From JBGPGW01 sp046349515 (GTDB lineage Bacteria; Pseudomonadota; Alphaproteobacteria; CADEGL01): 64,000 nucleotides of DNA. The notes beneath the pieces are model-generated. The model did no database searches. It worked only from the letters and a program-made list of their open reading frames with translations, and was not told the origin of the DNA. The position numbers and the translations under genes are program-made. Shown in pieces: positions 44,120 to 53,312 of the stretch (its first letter is position 1; every line of letters starts with the position of its first letter). The stretch lies in contig JAXMCE010000009.1 in NCBI GenBank assembly GCA_046349515.1, positions 62,001-126,000 of the forward strand. Reading direction: 5' to 3'.

Positions 44120-45199
44120 ATGACCGTCCCCACGCGCATGCGCGCCGTCGTGACCACGGGGCATGGCGGCCTCGACATGCTCGACTACCGGGACGACGTG
44201 CCGGTGCCGGTGCCGGCCGCGGGCGAAGTGCTCATCAAGGTCGGCGCCTGCAGCATCAACAACACCGACATCAACACGCGCACCGGGTGGTACGCGTCGG
44301 CCGTCCGCGGCGGAACCGAGGTCGACGCGGTGCTGGCCGAGGCGGCACCGTGGGACCGCACGACCCTCGCCTTCCCCCGCATCCAGGGCGCCGACATCGC
44401 AGGTTCGATCGTGGCCGTCGGCGGGGGCGTCCTGGCCTCGCGCGTGGGCGAGCGCGTTCTCGTCGATCCCTGGATCGTCGATCCCGCCGACATCTTCAAG
44501 AATCCGCTCTATGTCGGGAGCGAGCGCGACGGCGGCTACGCCGAATACGTGGCCGTGCCGTCGACGAACGCGCATCGCGTCTCGGCACGCCTGAGCGATG
44601 TCGAGTGGGCGACGTTTCCCTGCGCCTACTCGACGGCCGAGAACATGCTCCACCGCGCCGGGCTCATGCCAGGCGAGACGCTCGTCATCACCGGCGCCTC
44701 GGGCGGGGTCGGCACGGGCCTCATCCAGATCGGGGCCGCCCGCGGTGCCCGCGTCGTCGCGGTCACCTCGGCGGGCAAGATCGACCAGGCGCGCGCGCTC
44801 GGCGCCTCAATCGCCCTGCCGCGTGACGACGCTGCTCTCGCCGAGAGCATCAAGGCCGCGGCGGGACCGGTCGATGTCTGGGCCGACGTCGTGGGCGGCG
44901 CGGGCTTCCCCGCTCTCTTCGACACGCTCCGCCCGGGCGCACGCTACGTGACCTCGGGTGCGATCGCTGGCCCAATCATCGAGGTCGATCTCCGCACCCT
45001 CTATCTCAGGGACATCACGATGTACGGCGCGACGATGCAGGCGCCCGAGGTCTTCCCCACATTGCTCAAGCGCATCGAGCAGGGTGCGATCAAGCCGATC
45101 GTGGCCAAGACCTATCCGCTCTCCCGCGCCCGCGAGGCCCAGGCCGATTTCGGCGCGAAGGCCCATGTCGGCAAGATCGTGCTCGTGCCGGGACAATAG
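44120..45199 (+). CDS. Zinc-type alcohol dehydrogenase/quinone reductase-family oxidoreductase
   Basis: A 359-residue MDR-family enzyme. The N-terminal GroES-like domain has GEVLIKVGACSINNTDINTR, with Asn/Thr in place of the catalytic zinc cysteine. The Rossmann motif is VITGASGGVGTGLIQIGAAR. The lack of the zinc cysteine points to the quinone oxidoreductase branch. It probably shares a transcript with the BKACE gene. Confidence 0.87.
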   Translation: MTVPTRMRAVVTTGHGGLDMLDYRDDVPVPVPAAGEVLIKVGACSINNTDINTRTGWYASAVRGGTEVDAVLAEAAPWDRTTLAFPRIQGADIAGSIVAVGGGVLASRVGERVLVDPWIVDPADIFKNPLYVGSERDGGYAEYVAVPSTNAHRVSARLSDVEWATFPCAYSTAENMLHRAGLMPGETLVITGASGGVGTGLIQIGAARGARVVAVTSAGKIDQARALGASIALPRDDAALAESIKAAAGPVDVWADVVGGAGFPALFDTLRPGARYVTSGAIAGPIIEVDLRTLYLRDITMYGATMQAPEVFPTLLKRIEQGAIKPIVAKTYPLSRAREAQADFGAKAHVGKIVLVPGQ

Positions 45200-45234
45200 G
45201 GAACGGCGATCCGTCGAATTGGCCCGCGTCTCTC

Positions 45235-46428
45235 TCAGGCGCGAACGGGGCGCGCGGCCTCGGCGTTCCTCTGGCGCGCATGGCGCTGGATCGCGATCGC
45301 GCATTCGATCGCCGCAAGCACGGCCATCACCGCGACGAAGGCCATGGCCCCGTATTCCGCGATGATGACGCCGCCGAGACCCGGGAAGGCGAACACGCCC
45401 ACGAAATAGGACAGGTTGAAAAGCTGCATGGCCTGCGGCGAGAGACCCTCGGGCGCCTCGTTCGCCACGATCGCCTTGATGAGCGCGTAGGCGATGCCGT
45501 AGCCGATGCCGAGAAGGATGGCGGCCAGCGCGTAAAGCGCGAGGCTGCCGCCGATCGCGAGAAAGAGCGCGCTGCCCGCCGTCATGGCCGCGAGCAGCCA
45601 GGCGGATGCGAGATAGAGCGGCACCTTGGGCGAGGTCGCGGCCAGCACGATCCGGAACAGCACGACCGTCGCCGCGTAGATCGAGAAGAAGTAGGCGTAG
45701 TCAACGCCGGCCGCCTCGGCGATCACGGTCTGGTAGGCATGGAAGCCCGCGAAGACGCAGGCGCCGAGACCGACCATGATGATCGGATAGCGCGCCTCGG
45801 ACGCCAGCACGAGCCGCGCCGCGCGGAGCGAAAGGCGCGCGACGCCTTCGACCTTGCGCACGCTTTCCTCGCGCCGGATCGCGGGCGCGATCGCGAACAG
45901 GGCCAAACCCGACAGCGCCGTGCCCAACGCCACCAGCGCGAAGGCCGCGACGAGCGGCGCATCCATGCTCCGCGCCAAAGGCGCCAGCAACGGCGCCGAC
46001 CCGATACCGCCCATGAGGCAGGCATGGGAGACGAGGAACATGCGCGCACGGGACTCGGGCTCGATCAACACCGCGAGGATGATCGCCGAGAGGCAGTAGA
46101 ACAGGCCCCAGCCGATGCCGATGACGATCCCGCCGGCGAGCAGGAGGCCCGGGTGTCCGCCCGAGAGCGCGAAGGCCGCGTTGGCCGCCGCGAGGAGAAG
46201 CCCCGCGAGGCCCACGGCCGGCGCGCGGCCGATTCTGTCGGAGACGTGGCCCGCATAGGCGACCGTGAGAAGCGTCGACACGGCCGCGGCAGCGAGCACG
46301 CCGCCCACGAGCTCCGTCCCCGCGCCGAAGCTTTCGACCAGCACCGGCAGGAGGAAGGTGGCCCCGTAGCCCGCGCCGCAGAAGAACGAGGCCAGGCAGA
46401 CGATGACGATGATGTGCGCGCGCGACAT
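45235..46428 (-). CDS. MFS transporter
   Basis: The protein has 397 residues and about 12 helices. AYAGHVSDRIGRAPAVGLAG is the loop 2-3 motif of the major facilitator superfamily, and the two six-helix halves are separated by a basic loop around residue 200. The N-terminus IIVIVCLASFFCGAGYGATF fits an inner-membrane permease. The substrate is unknown. It is convergent with the dehydrogenase gene. Confidence 0.88.
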   Translation of the reverse strand: MSRAHIIVIVCLASFFCGAGYGATFLLPVLVESFGAGTELVGGVLAAAAVSTLLTVAYAGHVSDRIGRAPAVGLAGLLLAAANAAFALSGGHPGLLLAGGIVIGIGWGLFYCLSAIILAVLIEPESRARMFLVSHACLMGGIGSAPLLAPLARSMDAPLVAAFALVALGTALSGLALFAIAPAIRREESVRKVEGVARLSLRAARLVLASEARYPIIMVGLGACVFAGFHAYQTVIAEAAGVDYAYFFSIYAATVVLFRIVLAATSPKVPLYLASAWLLAAMTAGSALFLAIGGSLALYALAAILLGIGYGIAYALIKAIVANEAPEGLSPQAMQLFNLSYFVGVFAFPGLGGVIIAEYGAMAFVAVMAVLAAIECAIAIQRHARQRNAEAARPVRA

Positions 46429-46524
46429 GGCCGAATCGTCGCCTTACGACGCGCCGAACAAAAGGGCCACTTCGCGACGCATGGAAGAGGCCACTCCACC
46501 GATCTCGGCCACCACGGCCACGAC

Positions 46525-47700
46525 CTATCCCTTGTACGGCTCGTAGCGCGAGGGCTTGAGCTTGCCGTCCGGATGGTAGCCGATCAGGTCCGGCTTGCCG
46601 TCGAAATCCGTGTCGTGGAACGAATAGTCCCACTTCCCGTCGCGGTCCTCGTCGAAGACGAGGATGTCCCACTTCTCGTCGCCGTTGGTATCGATGAAGA
46701 GGACGTAGGGCTTCGACTTGTCGTCGTAGTCGAGGAAGGCGATGTCGGCCTTGCCGTCGCAATCCGTGTCGTAGACGCGGAAGTTGCCGGTGTTCTTCTC
46801 GTTGCGGCCTTCGTAGAGGATCTTGGCCTCGCATTTGCCGCCGGGCTTGTCCTGCTTGACGATGCGGCTTTCGGGTGAGGCGAGGAACGCGCGCACGTCG
46901 CCGACCGAGATCGCGAAGTTGAGCCCCTCGCCCTGCGCCTTGAAGGCGTTGACGCCGATGAGCTTGCCCTTGTCGTCGAGCAGCGGTCCGCCGGAATTAC
47001 CGGGATTGATGGGGGTCTGGGTCTGGATCACGTCGGCCTTGTGGTCGATGCCGGACTCGGTGCGCCACGCATAGTTCTTGCGGTACTGGCTGATGATGCC
47101 CTTCGTGTAGCTCCAGGCCTCGCCCGTCGGATGGCCGATGGCGTGGACATCCGCTCCGACCTTGATCCCGACCTCGTCCCCGAACGCGATGGGCTTCCGG
47201 TTGCCCGGCTTGATCGCGAGTTCGAGGAGCGCCAAGTCGCGCACCTGGTCGACCTTGATGACCTGGGCGCCGAGAAGATCGGCGCGGCGCAACTCGCGGC
47301 CCTCCTGCTCCGGCTTGAAGATGACCCCCACCTCGTCGAAGCCTTCGACGACGTGCCAGTTGGTGAGCACGCGCCCATCGGGCAGGAGTGAGCCGGAACC
47401 GATTCCATCATCCGTGAGCACAAGCACGACCGAGGGCGAGATTTGCTGGAAGATCTGCGCTTCCTTGGCGCCGCGGATGGCGAGCGGCTTCGTCTTGTCG
47501 ACCTTGAGGAGTGCCGCCTTGGCCTTCTTTCCCTGGGCAGCCGTGTCCTTGCCGCCCGTGACGTTCACCTCGGGCATCGTGCCCTTGAGAGGCTGGTTGC
47601 CCTTGGTGATGCGCTCACCCAGGCCTTCGACGCTTTGGGCGAAGGCCGCCGTCGCGAAGACGGCACCGATGAGGCTTGAGAGAATCACGCCCGTACGCAT
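46525..47700 (-). CDS. Secreted trypsin-like serine protease (S1C) with C-terminal Asp-rich repeats
   Basis: The protein has 391 residues from ATG at 47700, with AAAGGACC just upstream. A signal peptide ends AFAQS (cut near residue 21). The S1 triad is His116 (LTNWHVVEG), Asp155 (RDLALLEL) and Ser236 (NPGNSGGPLLDD). There is no PDZ domain. From residue 305 to the end, four units of the form YDTDCDGKADI, IDTNGDEKWDI, DEDRDGKWDYS and DTDFDGKPDLI look like calcium-binding EF-hand or dockerin-like loops. It follows the CHAT gene by 105 bases and is likely on the same transcript. Confidence 0.9.
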   Translation of the reverse strand: MRTGVILSSLIGAVFATAAFAQSVEGLGERITKGNQPLKGTMPEVNVTGGKDTAAQGKKAKAALLKVDKTKPLAIRGAKEAQIFQQISPSVVLVLTDDGIGSGSLLPDGRVLTNWHVVEGFDEVGVIFKPEQEGRELRRADLLGAQVIKVDQVRDLALLELAIKPGNRKPIAFGDEVGIKVGADVHAIGHPTGEAWSYTKGIISQYRKNYAWRTESGIDHKADVIQTQTPINPGNSGGPLLDDKGKLIGVNAFKAQGEGLNFAISVGDVRAFLASPESRIVKQDKPGGKCEAKILYEGRNEKNTGNFRVYDTDCDGKADIAFLDYDDKSKPYVLFIDTNGDEKWDILVFDEDRDGKWDYSFHDTDFDGKPDLIGYHPDGKLKPSRYEPYKG

Positions 47701-47805
47701 GGTCTTGGTCCTTTCGGTCGAGCCGCGCGGATCGAGAGCCCGCTTCATTCTAGGTGAAACGCTCCGGTTGTTCATGGACGTTTGAGAACCTTTCGCACTG
47801 CACAC

Positions 47806-50800
47806 TCATGGGTTAGTCGCGCGGAGCGGCGCGCCGTCCCCGACCACGACGAAGGGCGCCCAGGCCGCGGGATGCGCCATGTAGCCAGGCATCGCCGAAT
47901 CGTCGAGAAGGCCCATCATGGCCAAGCGCAGCGCCTCCGAGCGGCGGAGCGAAGGCTCGGCCTTAAGGCGCTCGATCATGCGCGTCGTCACCTCGGCCGC
48001 GGCGTCGCTCAAGACCGGCCAGTTGGAGACGAGAAGCGCCCGCGAGCCGGCGACGAAGAAGGCGCGCGCGAGGCCGGACAACCCCTCCGCCCCGGGCCGG
48101 CCGTCGCCCGACGCCGTATTGCACGCGGAGAGGATCACCCAATCGGCGTTGAGGTTGAGGAGCGCCACCTCGCTCGCCGTGAGTAGCCCGTCATCGGTGG
48201 CGGTGATCTCAGCCGGCACGCTCAAGGCCAGCGCCGGCTCATCGAGCCCGTTGAGGTCGCCTGCGATGAGGCCGTGGGTCGCGAGCGCAAGGATGCGGTA
48301 TTGGCTCAAGTCCATGGCCTTCACGCGCGTCTCGCTGGCCTCCGCCTGGAGGAAGACGGAACCCTCGGCCGCAAGCAGCGTCGCGATGCGCTTCAGCTCC
48401 TCGGCCGTGTCGGGCAGCGCCGGCAGGGCGCGGAGAGCGGCGAGGTCGACCGCGCCGCGACTCTTGAGCGCCGTTGCCGCGACGCCGCGCCGGGCGAGTC
48501 GCGACCCGCGCACCGTGCTCGCGCCGTCAGCGCCGAAGACCGGATCGCCGAAGCCGATGAACGATTTCGCGGAGGCGCGCGCGGGCTCGGCCGCGCGCAA
48601 GGCTCGGAGCGCGCCGACCGACGGCAGGACGGTGACGGCCGTCCGCCGCGCGAGCCAGCCGACCGAGCGGTAGCCCGCAAGGTCGACGGTGGCGCTCGCG
48701 GGCGGGTCGCGCACGAGCACGTTGAACGGCAGGGCGTTGAGCGGGCCGTCAGGGACCACGAGAAGATGACGCGCGCCCTCGACGCCGAGCGGCGCCAGGA
48801 GCTGGCCGTAGAGGCGATGGAGGCGGGCGAGGTCGACGGGCTTCAAGTCGGCCTCGCTCACGATGTCGCTCGGGTCGAGCGCGCGGCGCACCGAGACGAT
48901 GTCGTCCTCGAGCGAGCGCGCGGTCACGCGATCGAGACGACGCAGGGCGACGCTCGACGGCGTCACGGCCCAGGCATAGGCGCCTTCGCGCCCGAGCACG
49001 TAGGCGATGAGGGCTTCGTCCGGCTTCAAGAGCTTCTGTGCGTCCGCAAGCGCCACGGGCGCGCTCCCTGTGAGGTCGAAATAGGCCGGGAAGCGGCGCT
49101 TGATCTCCTGATCGATGCGGGCGAGCGAGGCTTCGAGCGTCTTCAAATCGCTGAGATCGGCCGGTGCCTCTGCCCCCGCGCCCGTAGGATCGACGAGAGC
49201 GCTCGAAAGCCGGCGGTTGAGACTCGTCCAGCTCTCAACGGTCTTCTGCCGCTCGAGCGCGAGCGTCGAAAGCGCATCCGAGCCCGCGACGGAGCGCGCC
49301 GCTCCGTGGCCGATCGATTCCGAGACGCTCGCCGCGTTCGCCAACTGGAGAATCTCGAAGGACTCGGCGAGAAGCGCCGGGTTCGCTCCGCGCCCCTGCT
49401 GGCGGTCGAGGAGCGCCACATGGCCGACGAAGGTGTCGCGCATGCTCCGCCGCTCGGCGAGCGCCTGCACGCGCGGCGCGCGGCCCTGCCGGTCGAGCCG
49501 CGCCGCGTAACGCGCCGTCGCCTCGCGCGCGACGGCCAGCGCTTCGCCGGACTTGCCCGCGCGCTCGAGCACTTCGGCAAAGTCGATCGAGCCCGCGAGG
49601 ACGAGCGGATGACCCTCGAGAGTCGCCGACGAGACGAGCGCCTGAGCCTTGCGGTACAGCGCCTCGGACTCGGCGAGCTTGCCCAGCTTGGCCTTGACGA
49701 AGGCGTGGTCCGCCAAGGCGCGAACGGCGTGCGGCATGGTCGCCGTGCCCGGGCGATCGATCTCCTTCCGCGCCGCGGTGAGAAGCGCGTCGGCCTCGGC
49801 GTACTTTCCCTGCTTCGCGAGCACGCGCGCGAGGGTGGCGTCGATGAACGGGCGGGCCGCAGCGGATCCGTCCGGTCCGTTCAACCGATGTCTCACGCTC
49901 TCGAGAATCCTGGCGGCGTCGGCGTATCGCCCGAGGCGCTCTTCCAAGAGAGCGAAATCCGTCGTGGCGCCGAGCAGAGCGATATCGTTCTTGGCGCCGA
50001 GAGCGTCGAACCCGTCCAATACAGCAGCGAAGAGCGGCTTCGCCTCATCGTGGCGGCCGGCTTCCTCGTAAGTGTTCGCCAGCGAGCTCAGGACTTGAAG
50101 CCGGAGCGCAGGGCCGTCGGGCGTCGATGGTTGGATGAGGCCCAATGCTTCCTGAAGGACGGACTCCGCCCCGCCATACTCGCCGCGCGTCGCGTGAAGC
50201 CAGGCGAGGTCTTTGTCGACATCGACAAGCGAGGACACGGATGGGGTGGCGGCGCTTTGGAATGCCGCCTTGGCCGACATCAAATATTCTTTCGCCCTCT
50301 CCTGATTCGGAGGAACGCCGGGCGCGCCGAAGAGCAACAGCTTTCCGATCGCCGCCGCGCCCGAGGGATCGCCCTTCGATGCCGCGCGCTCGTAGAGCGT
50401 CATGGCCGCGGCAGGATCTCTCTTGATGCCAACACCCAATTGATACGCCCGCGCCAACAGGCTTTCGCCGTACGAATCGCCATTGGCAGCAGCCTTCTCA
50501 TAGAGCGCGAACGCGCGTTTGGGATCCTTCCCGACGCCGTTGCCCTCCTCGTACCGCCGGCCCAGCAGCGCCGTCGCGAAGGCGTCATTCTTCTCGACCG
50601 CGCTCTCGAGCAGCTTCACTGCCTCTCGCTTGTCGGGCGCACCGGCAACGCCGAGATCGCTCAACATCGCGAGCCTCACCATCGATGGCGCATAGCCGGC
50701 CTTCGCAGCCGATCGATGGTGAGCGATCCCGCGCGCCTCGTCCTTGGGCACGAGGCGACCGGACAGAAAGATCTCTCCGAGCTCGTAGCTGGCGACGGGC

Positions 50801-51792
50801 TCGTTCTGGGCGGCGGCTTTCTCGTACCACGCGATCGCCTGCCGAACGTCGCGCAAGCTCTCGGGCCCGACGGACAGGATTCGCGCCAGCCGCTGCTGAG
50901 ACGCAGCGTCGCCCTCTTCGGCGGCCTTCCGGTACCAATCCGCGGCCTCCCGCACGTTTTCCGGGCCGCCTTCACCCCGCTCCAACTTCGAGGCGAGAAG
51001 AAATTGCGCATTGGCGTCGCCCTGCTCGGCGGCCTTCCGGTACCAAGTGGCCGCGGCCACGACATCCTTCGCGACACCTGTTCCCTCATCGAAAAAGACC
51101 GCGGTCAACACTTGGCCGAATGCGTTGCCCTTTTCGGCAGAACGCCGCGCCCATCGAGCGGCAGCCACATCGTCTTTCGGGATTCCTTTGCCGTCGTGAA
51201 GATACTGCGCGAGATAGGCTTCCCCTTCGGGATCGCCCGCTTCCGCGGCGGCGCGTATCCACCGCGCCGCCTCCTCCAACGCCTTTGGCCCGGCTTTGCT
51301 TTCCTCGAGGGTCAGCGCGTACTGGATCTGAGCCTTCGAAACGCCGGCTTCAGCCGCGGCCTTGAGGTGGCGAAATGCCCGCGCCGGATCCTTCGGTTCG
51401 CCGAGGCCGTCGGCGTAGATCGTGGAGAGGATGACATGCGCCGGACCGATGCCGCTCTCGACGGCGCGTTCGGCCTGGTCCTTCGCCTCCGCATACCGGC
51501 CGGCCTTGAGAAGCGCGCGCGAGAGAAGAAACCGGTCGCGCGCCTCCGTGGCCCCGCCCGCGGCAACGGCCGCACCGCAAATCCGGATCGCGCGCTCGGC
51601 GTCGAGCGCGTCGTAGGACACCGAGGGCGATGATGGCGTCGAGCCGTAGGCCGCGACGCGGTCGCACTCCTCGCCCGGCGTCGCGGCGAGGACCGCGTCG
51701 ACGCCCATCACTACTCCGAAAAGGAGAAGTGCCAAGGCCCACGCTGCGCGGCCAAGGCGAGAGATCAAGACGGCGAATCGACGGGTCGACAC
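47806..51792 (-). CDS. Secreted Sel1/TPR repeat protein with C-terminal CHAT protease domain
   Basis: The protein has 1328 residues. A signal peptide (residues 1-36, GVVMGVDAVLA) directs it across the membrane. About eleven Sel1-like repeats follow, residues 115-510 (units such as AATWYRKAAEQGDANAQFLL), then TPR-like helices (520-870). The CHAT domain covers about 960-1320. The expected dyad is present: His1173 in ALATHGLIAG and Cys1224 in VILSACNTASGDG. CHAT domains are caspase- and separase-like cysteine proteases. Together with the adjacent trypsin-like protease this suggests a periplasmic or secreted proteolytic pair; the target is unknown. Confidence 0.92.
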   Translation of the reverse strand: MSTRRFAVLISRLGRAAWALALLLFGVVMGVDAVLAATPGEECDRVAAYGSTPSSPSVSYDALDAERAIRICGAAVAAGGATEARDRFLLSRALLKAGRYAEAKDQAERAVESGIGPAHVILSTIYADGLGEPKDPARAFRHLKAAAEAGVSKAQIQYALTLEESKAGPKALEEAARWIRAAAEAGDPEGEAYLAQYLHDGKGIPKDDVAAARWARRSAEKGNAFGQVLTAVFFDEGTGVAKDVVAAATWYRKAAEQGDANAQFLLASKLERGEGGPENVREAADWYRKAAEEGDAASQQRLARILSVGPESLRDVRQAIAWYEKAAAQNEPVASYELGEIFLSGRLVPKDEARGIAHHRSAAKAGYAPSMVRLAMLSDLGVAGAPDKREAVKLLESAVEKNDAFATALLGRRYEEGNGVGKDPKRAFALYEKAAANGDSYGESLLARAYQLGVGIKRDPAAAMTLYERAASKGDPSGAAAIGKLLLFGAPGVPPNQERAKEYLMSAKAAFQSAATPSVSSLVDVDKDLAWLHATRGEYGGAESVLQEALGLIQPSTPDGPALRLQVLSSLANTYEEAGRHDEAKPLFAAVLDGFDALGAKNDIALLGATTDFALLEERLGRYADAARILESVRHRLNGPDGSAAARPFIDATLARVLAKQGKYAEADALLTAARKEIDRPGTATMPHAVRALADHAFVKAKLGKLAESEALYRKAQALVSSATLEGHPLVLAGSIDFAEVLERAGKSGEALAVAREATARYAARLDRQGRAPRVQALAERRSMRDTFVGHVALLDRQQGRGANPALLAESFEILQLANAASVSESIGHGAARSVAGSDALSTLALERQKTVESWTSLNRRLSSALVDPTGAGAEAPADLSDLKTLEASLARIDQEIKRRFPAYFDLTGSAPVALADAQKLLKPDEALIAYVLGREGAYAWAVTPSSVALRRLDRVTARSLEDDIVSVRRALDPSDIVSEADLKPVDLARLHRLYGQLLAPLGVEGARHLLVVPDGPLNALPFNVLVRDPPASATVDLAGYRSVGWLARRTAVTVLPSVGALRALRAAEPARASAKSFIGFGDPVFGADGASTVRGSRLARRGVAATALKSRGAVDLAALRALPALPDTAEELKRIATLLAAEGSVFLQAEASETRVKAMDLSQYRILALATHGLIAGDLNGLDEPALALSVPAEITATDDGLLTASEVALLNLNADWVILSACNTASGDGRPGAEGLSGLARAFFVAGSRALLVSNWPVLSDAAAEVTTRMIERLKAEPSLRRSEALRLAMMGLLDDSAMPGYMAHPAAWAPFVVVGDGAPLRATNP

Positions 51793-51959
51793 GGGACGGG
51801 CCTCCGGCCGAGGCGGGAATCGTCCGTCTTTCGGTCGGGCTTGGCAAGGACGCGTAAGGGATTACCGCCGCGCGGAGGGCGTAGCCGACCGTCGCCCAAC
51901 GGCATCCCGCGCCCCTGACCGGCGCGGGTTAATGTTTGGGGCAGCGATACCCGCGCGCC

Positions 51960-53237
51960 TTATCCCGCGTAGACCGCCTTCTGGCCGCTCGACGTGATCT
52001 TGCCGGCCCGGACCTGGCTCACGACCTCGCCGAGGTCCTGGACGTAGCGGTCGATCGACTTGGTGTGGACAGGGTTGAGCGCGAGATGCATGCCGGCGGG
52101 CTCGCGTGCCCGCGCGACCGCCCAGCCCCGTGCCCCCATCCCGTCCGCGACGGCGGTGATGTCGAACTGGGGCGAGCCGAAATTGACGAGGCCCACATCG
52201 GGCTTGCCGCGAATCTCGAAGCCGCCGATGCGCTCGAAGCCGCCATAGAGCGTGGCGCGCGTGTCCATGATGGCCTTGGCGGCCTTCAAGTACCCGTCCT
52301 CGCCGAGGAACTTGAGCGTGGTCCAGGCGCCGGCGAGGGCCCCGCCGGTCTTCGAGCCGCCGATCGACGGCGTCGCATAGCTGCCGTAGGGCCAGTCCTC
52401 GAAGCGGAAGGTGAAATACTCCTTCAAGTCCGCATCGCGGTAGAGAAGCGTCGAGATGTTCTTGGGCGCATAGCCATATTTGTGGAGATCGGCCGAGACG
52501 GACCACACGCCCTCGACGCCCAAATCGAACTCGGGCACCGGATGGCCGAGCTTCCTCACGAAGGGTGCCACATAGCCGCCGACGCAGGCGTCCACATGGA
52601 ACCAGATGTCGCGCTTGGCAGCGACGGACGCCAGCTCCGCGATCGGATCGATGACGCCGAAGGGATAGCACGGCGCCGAGCCCACCATCATGATGACGTC
52701 GTCGGTGAGCGCCCGCTCCATCGCATCGACGTCGGCGCGGCAATCATCGCTCCGCTGCGGGATGCGCGTGACCTCAAGGCCATAGTAGAACGCCGATTTA
52801 TTGAAGGCGGGGTGCGCCGTGCGCGGGAGCAACAGGCGCGGCGTCTTGATGTGCGGCTTGTGCTTCCGCGCCCATTCGCGCGCGGCGAGCACCGCCAAGA
52901 GGATGCTCTCCGTCCCGCCCGTCGTGACGACGCCGCCCGAGCCCTCGCGCCCGCCCAAGATCTCGAGCGCCATCTGGATGATCTCTTCCTGGAAGAGCGT
53001 GATGCTGGCGAAGCCGACTTTGCGCTTCTTCGCCATCTCGCCCGAGTAGAGCGCGTTCTCGACGAGGAACATGCCGTAGGCCTCGTGCGCGACGCGCAGG
53101 AGTTCGTCGTCCACCACATAGGACGACATGGCCATGCGCCCGCCATGCCAGTCCGAGTCTCCCTTCCGTGCCTCGTCCATCACCCGGTGGAGCTGCTCCC
53201 ACGGAATGCCCTGCTTCGGAAAGATGGTGTTCTGCAT
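51960..53237 (-). CDS. PLP-dependent decarboxylase/lyase, group II type, copy A
   Basis: The protein has 425 residues. The PLP lysine is expected at Lys253 in SADLHKYGYAPKN, and Asp216 in WFHVDACVGG pairs with the cofactor ring. GGVVTTGGTESILLAVLAAR is the conserved phosphate-site loop. The pattern fits the sphingosine-1-phosphate lyase and tyrosine/aspartate decarboxylase branch; the true substrate is unknown. It lies 75 bases after a close paralogue and is the last gene of the five-gene operon. Confidence 0.9.
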   Translation of the reverse strand: MQNTIFPKQGIPWEQLHRVMDEARKGDSDWHGGRMAMSSYVVDDELLRVAHEAYGMFLVENALYSGEMAKKRKVGFASITLFQEEIIQMALEILGGREGSGGVVTTGGTESILLAVLAAREWARKHKPHIKTPRLLLPRTAHPAFNKSAFYYGLEVTRIPQRSDDCRADVDAMERALTDDVIMMVGSAPCYPFGVIDPIAELASVAAKRDIWFHVDACVGGYVAPFVRKLGHPVPEFDLGVEGVWSVSADLHKYGYAPKNISTLLYRDADLKEYFTFRFEDWPYGSYATPSIGGSKTGGALAGAWTTLKFLGEDGYLKAAKAIMDTRATLYGGFERIGGFEIRGKPDVGLVNFGSPQFDITAVADGMGARGWAVARAREPAGMHLALNPVHTKSIDRYVQDLGEVVSQVRAGKITSSGQKAVYAG

Positions 53238-53312
53238 CGCTCCCTCCCCTGACGCTCACGCCTTTCAGCGCGCCCGACTCTGAACCCATTCGAAGCCGAT
53301 GTCCTCGGTACC

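Noticed and set aside
48274..51633. A 1119-codon open frame on the + strand opposite the CHAT gene
   Set aside because: It lies entirely within the CHAT/Sel1 protein on the other strand and has no recognisable motif.
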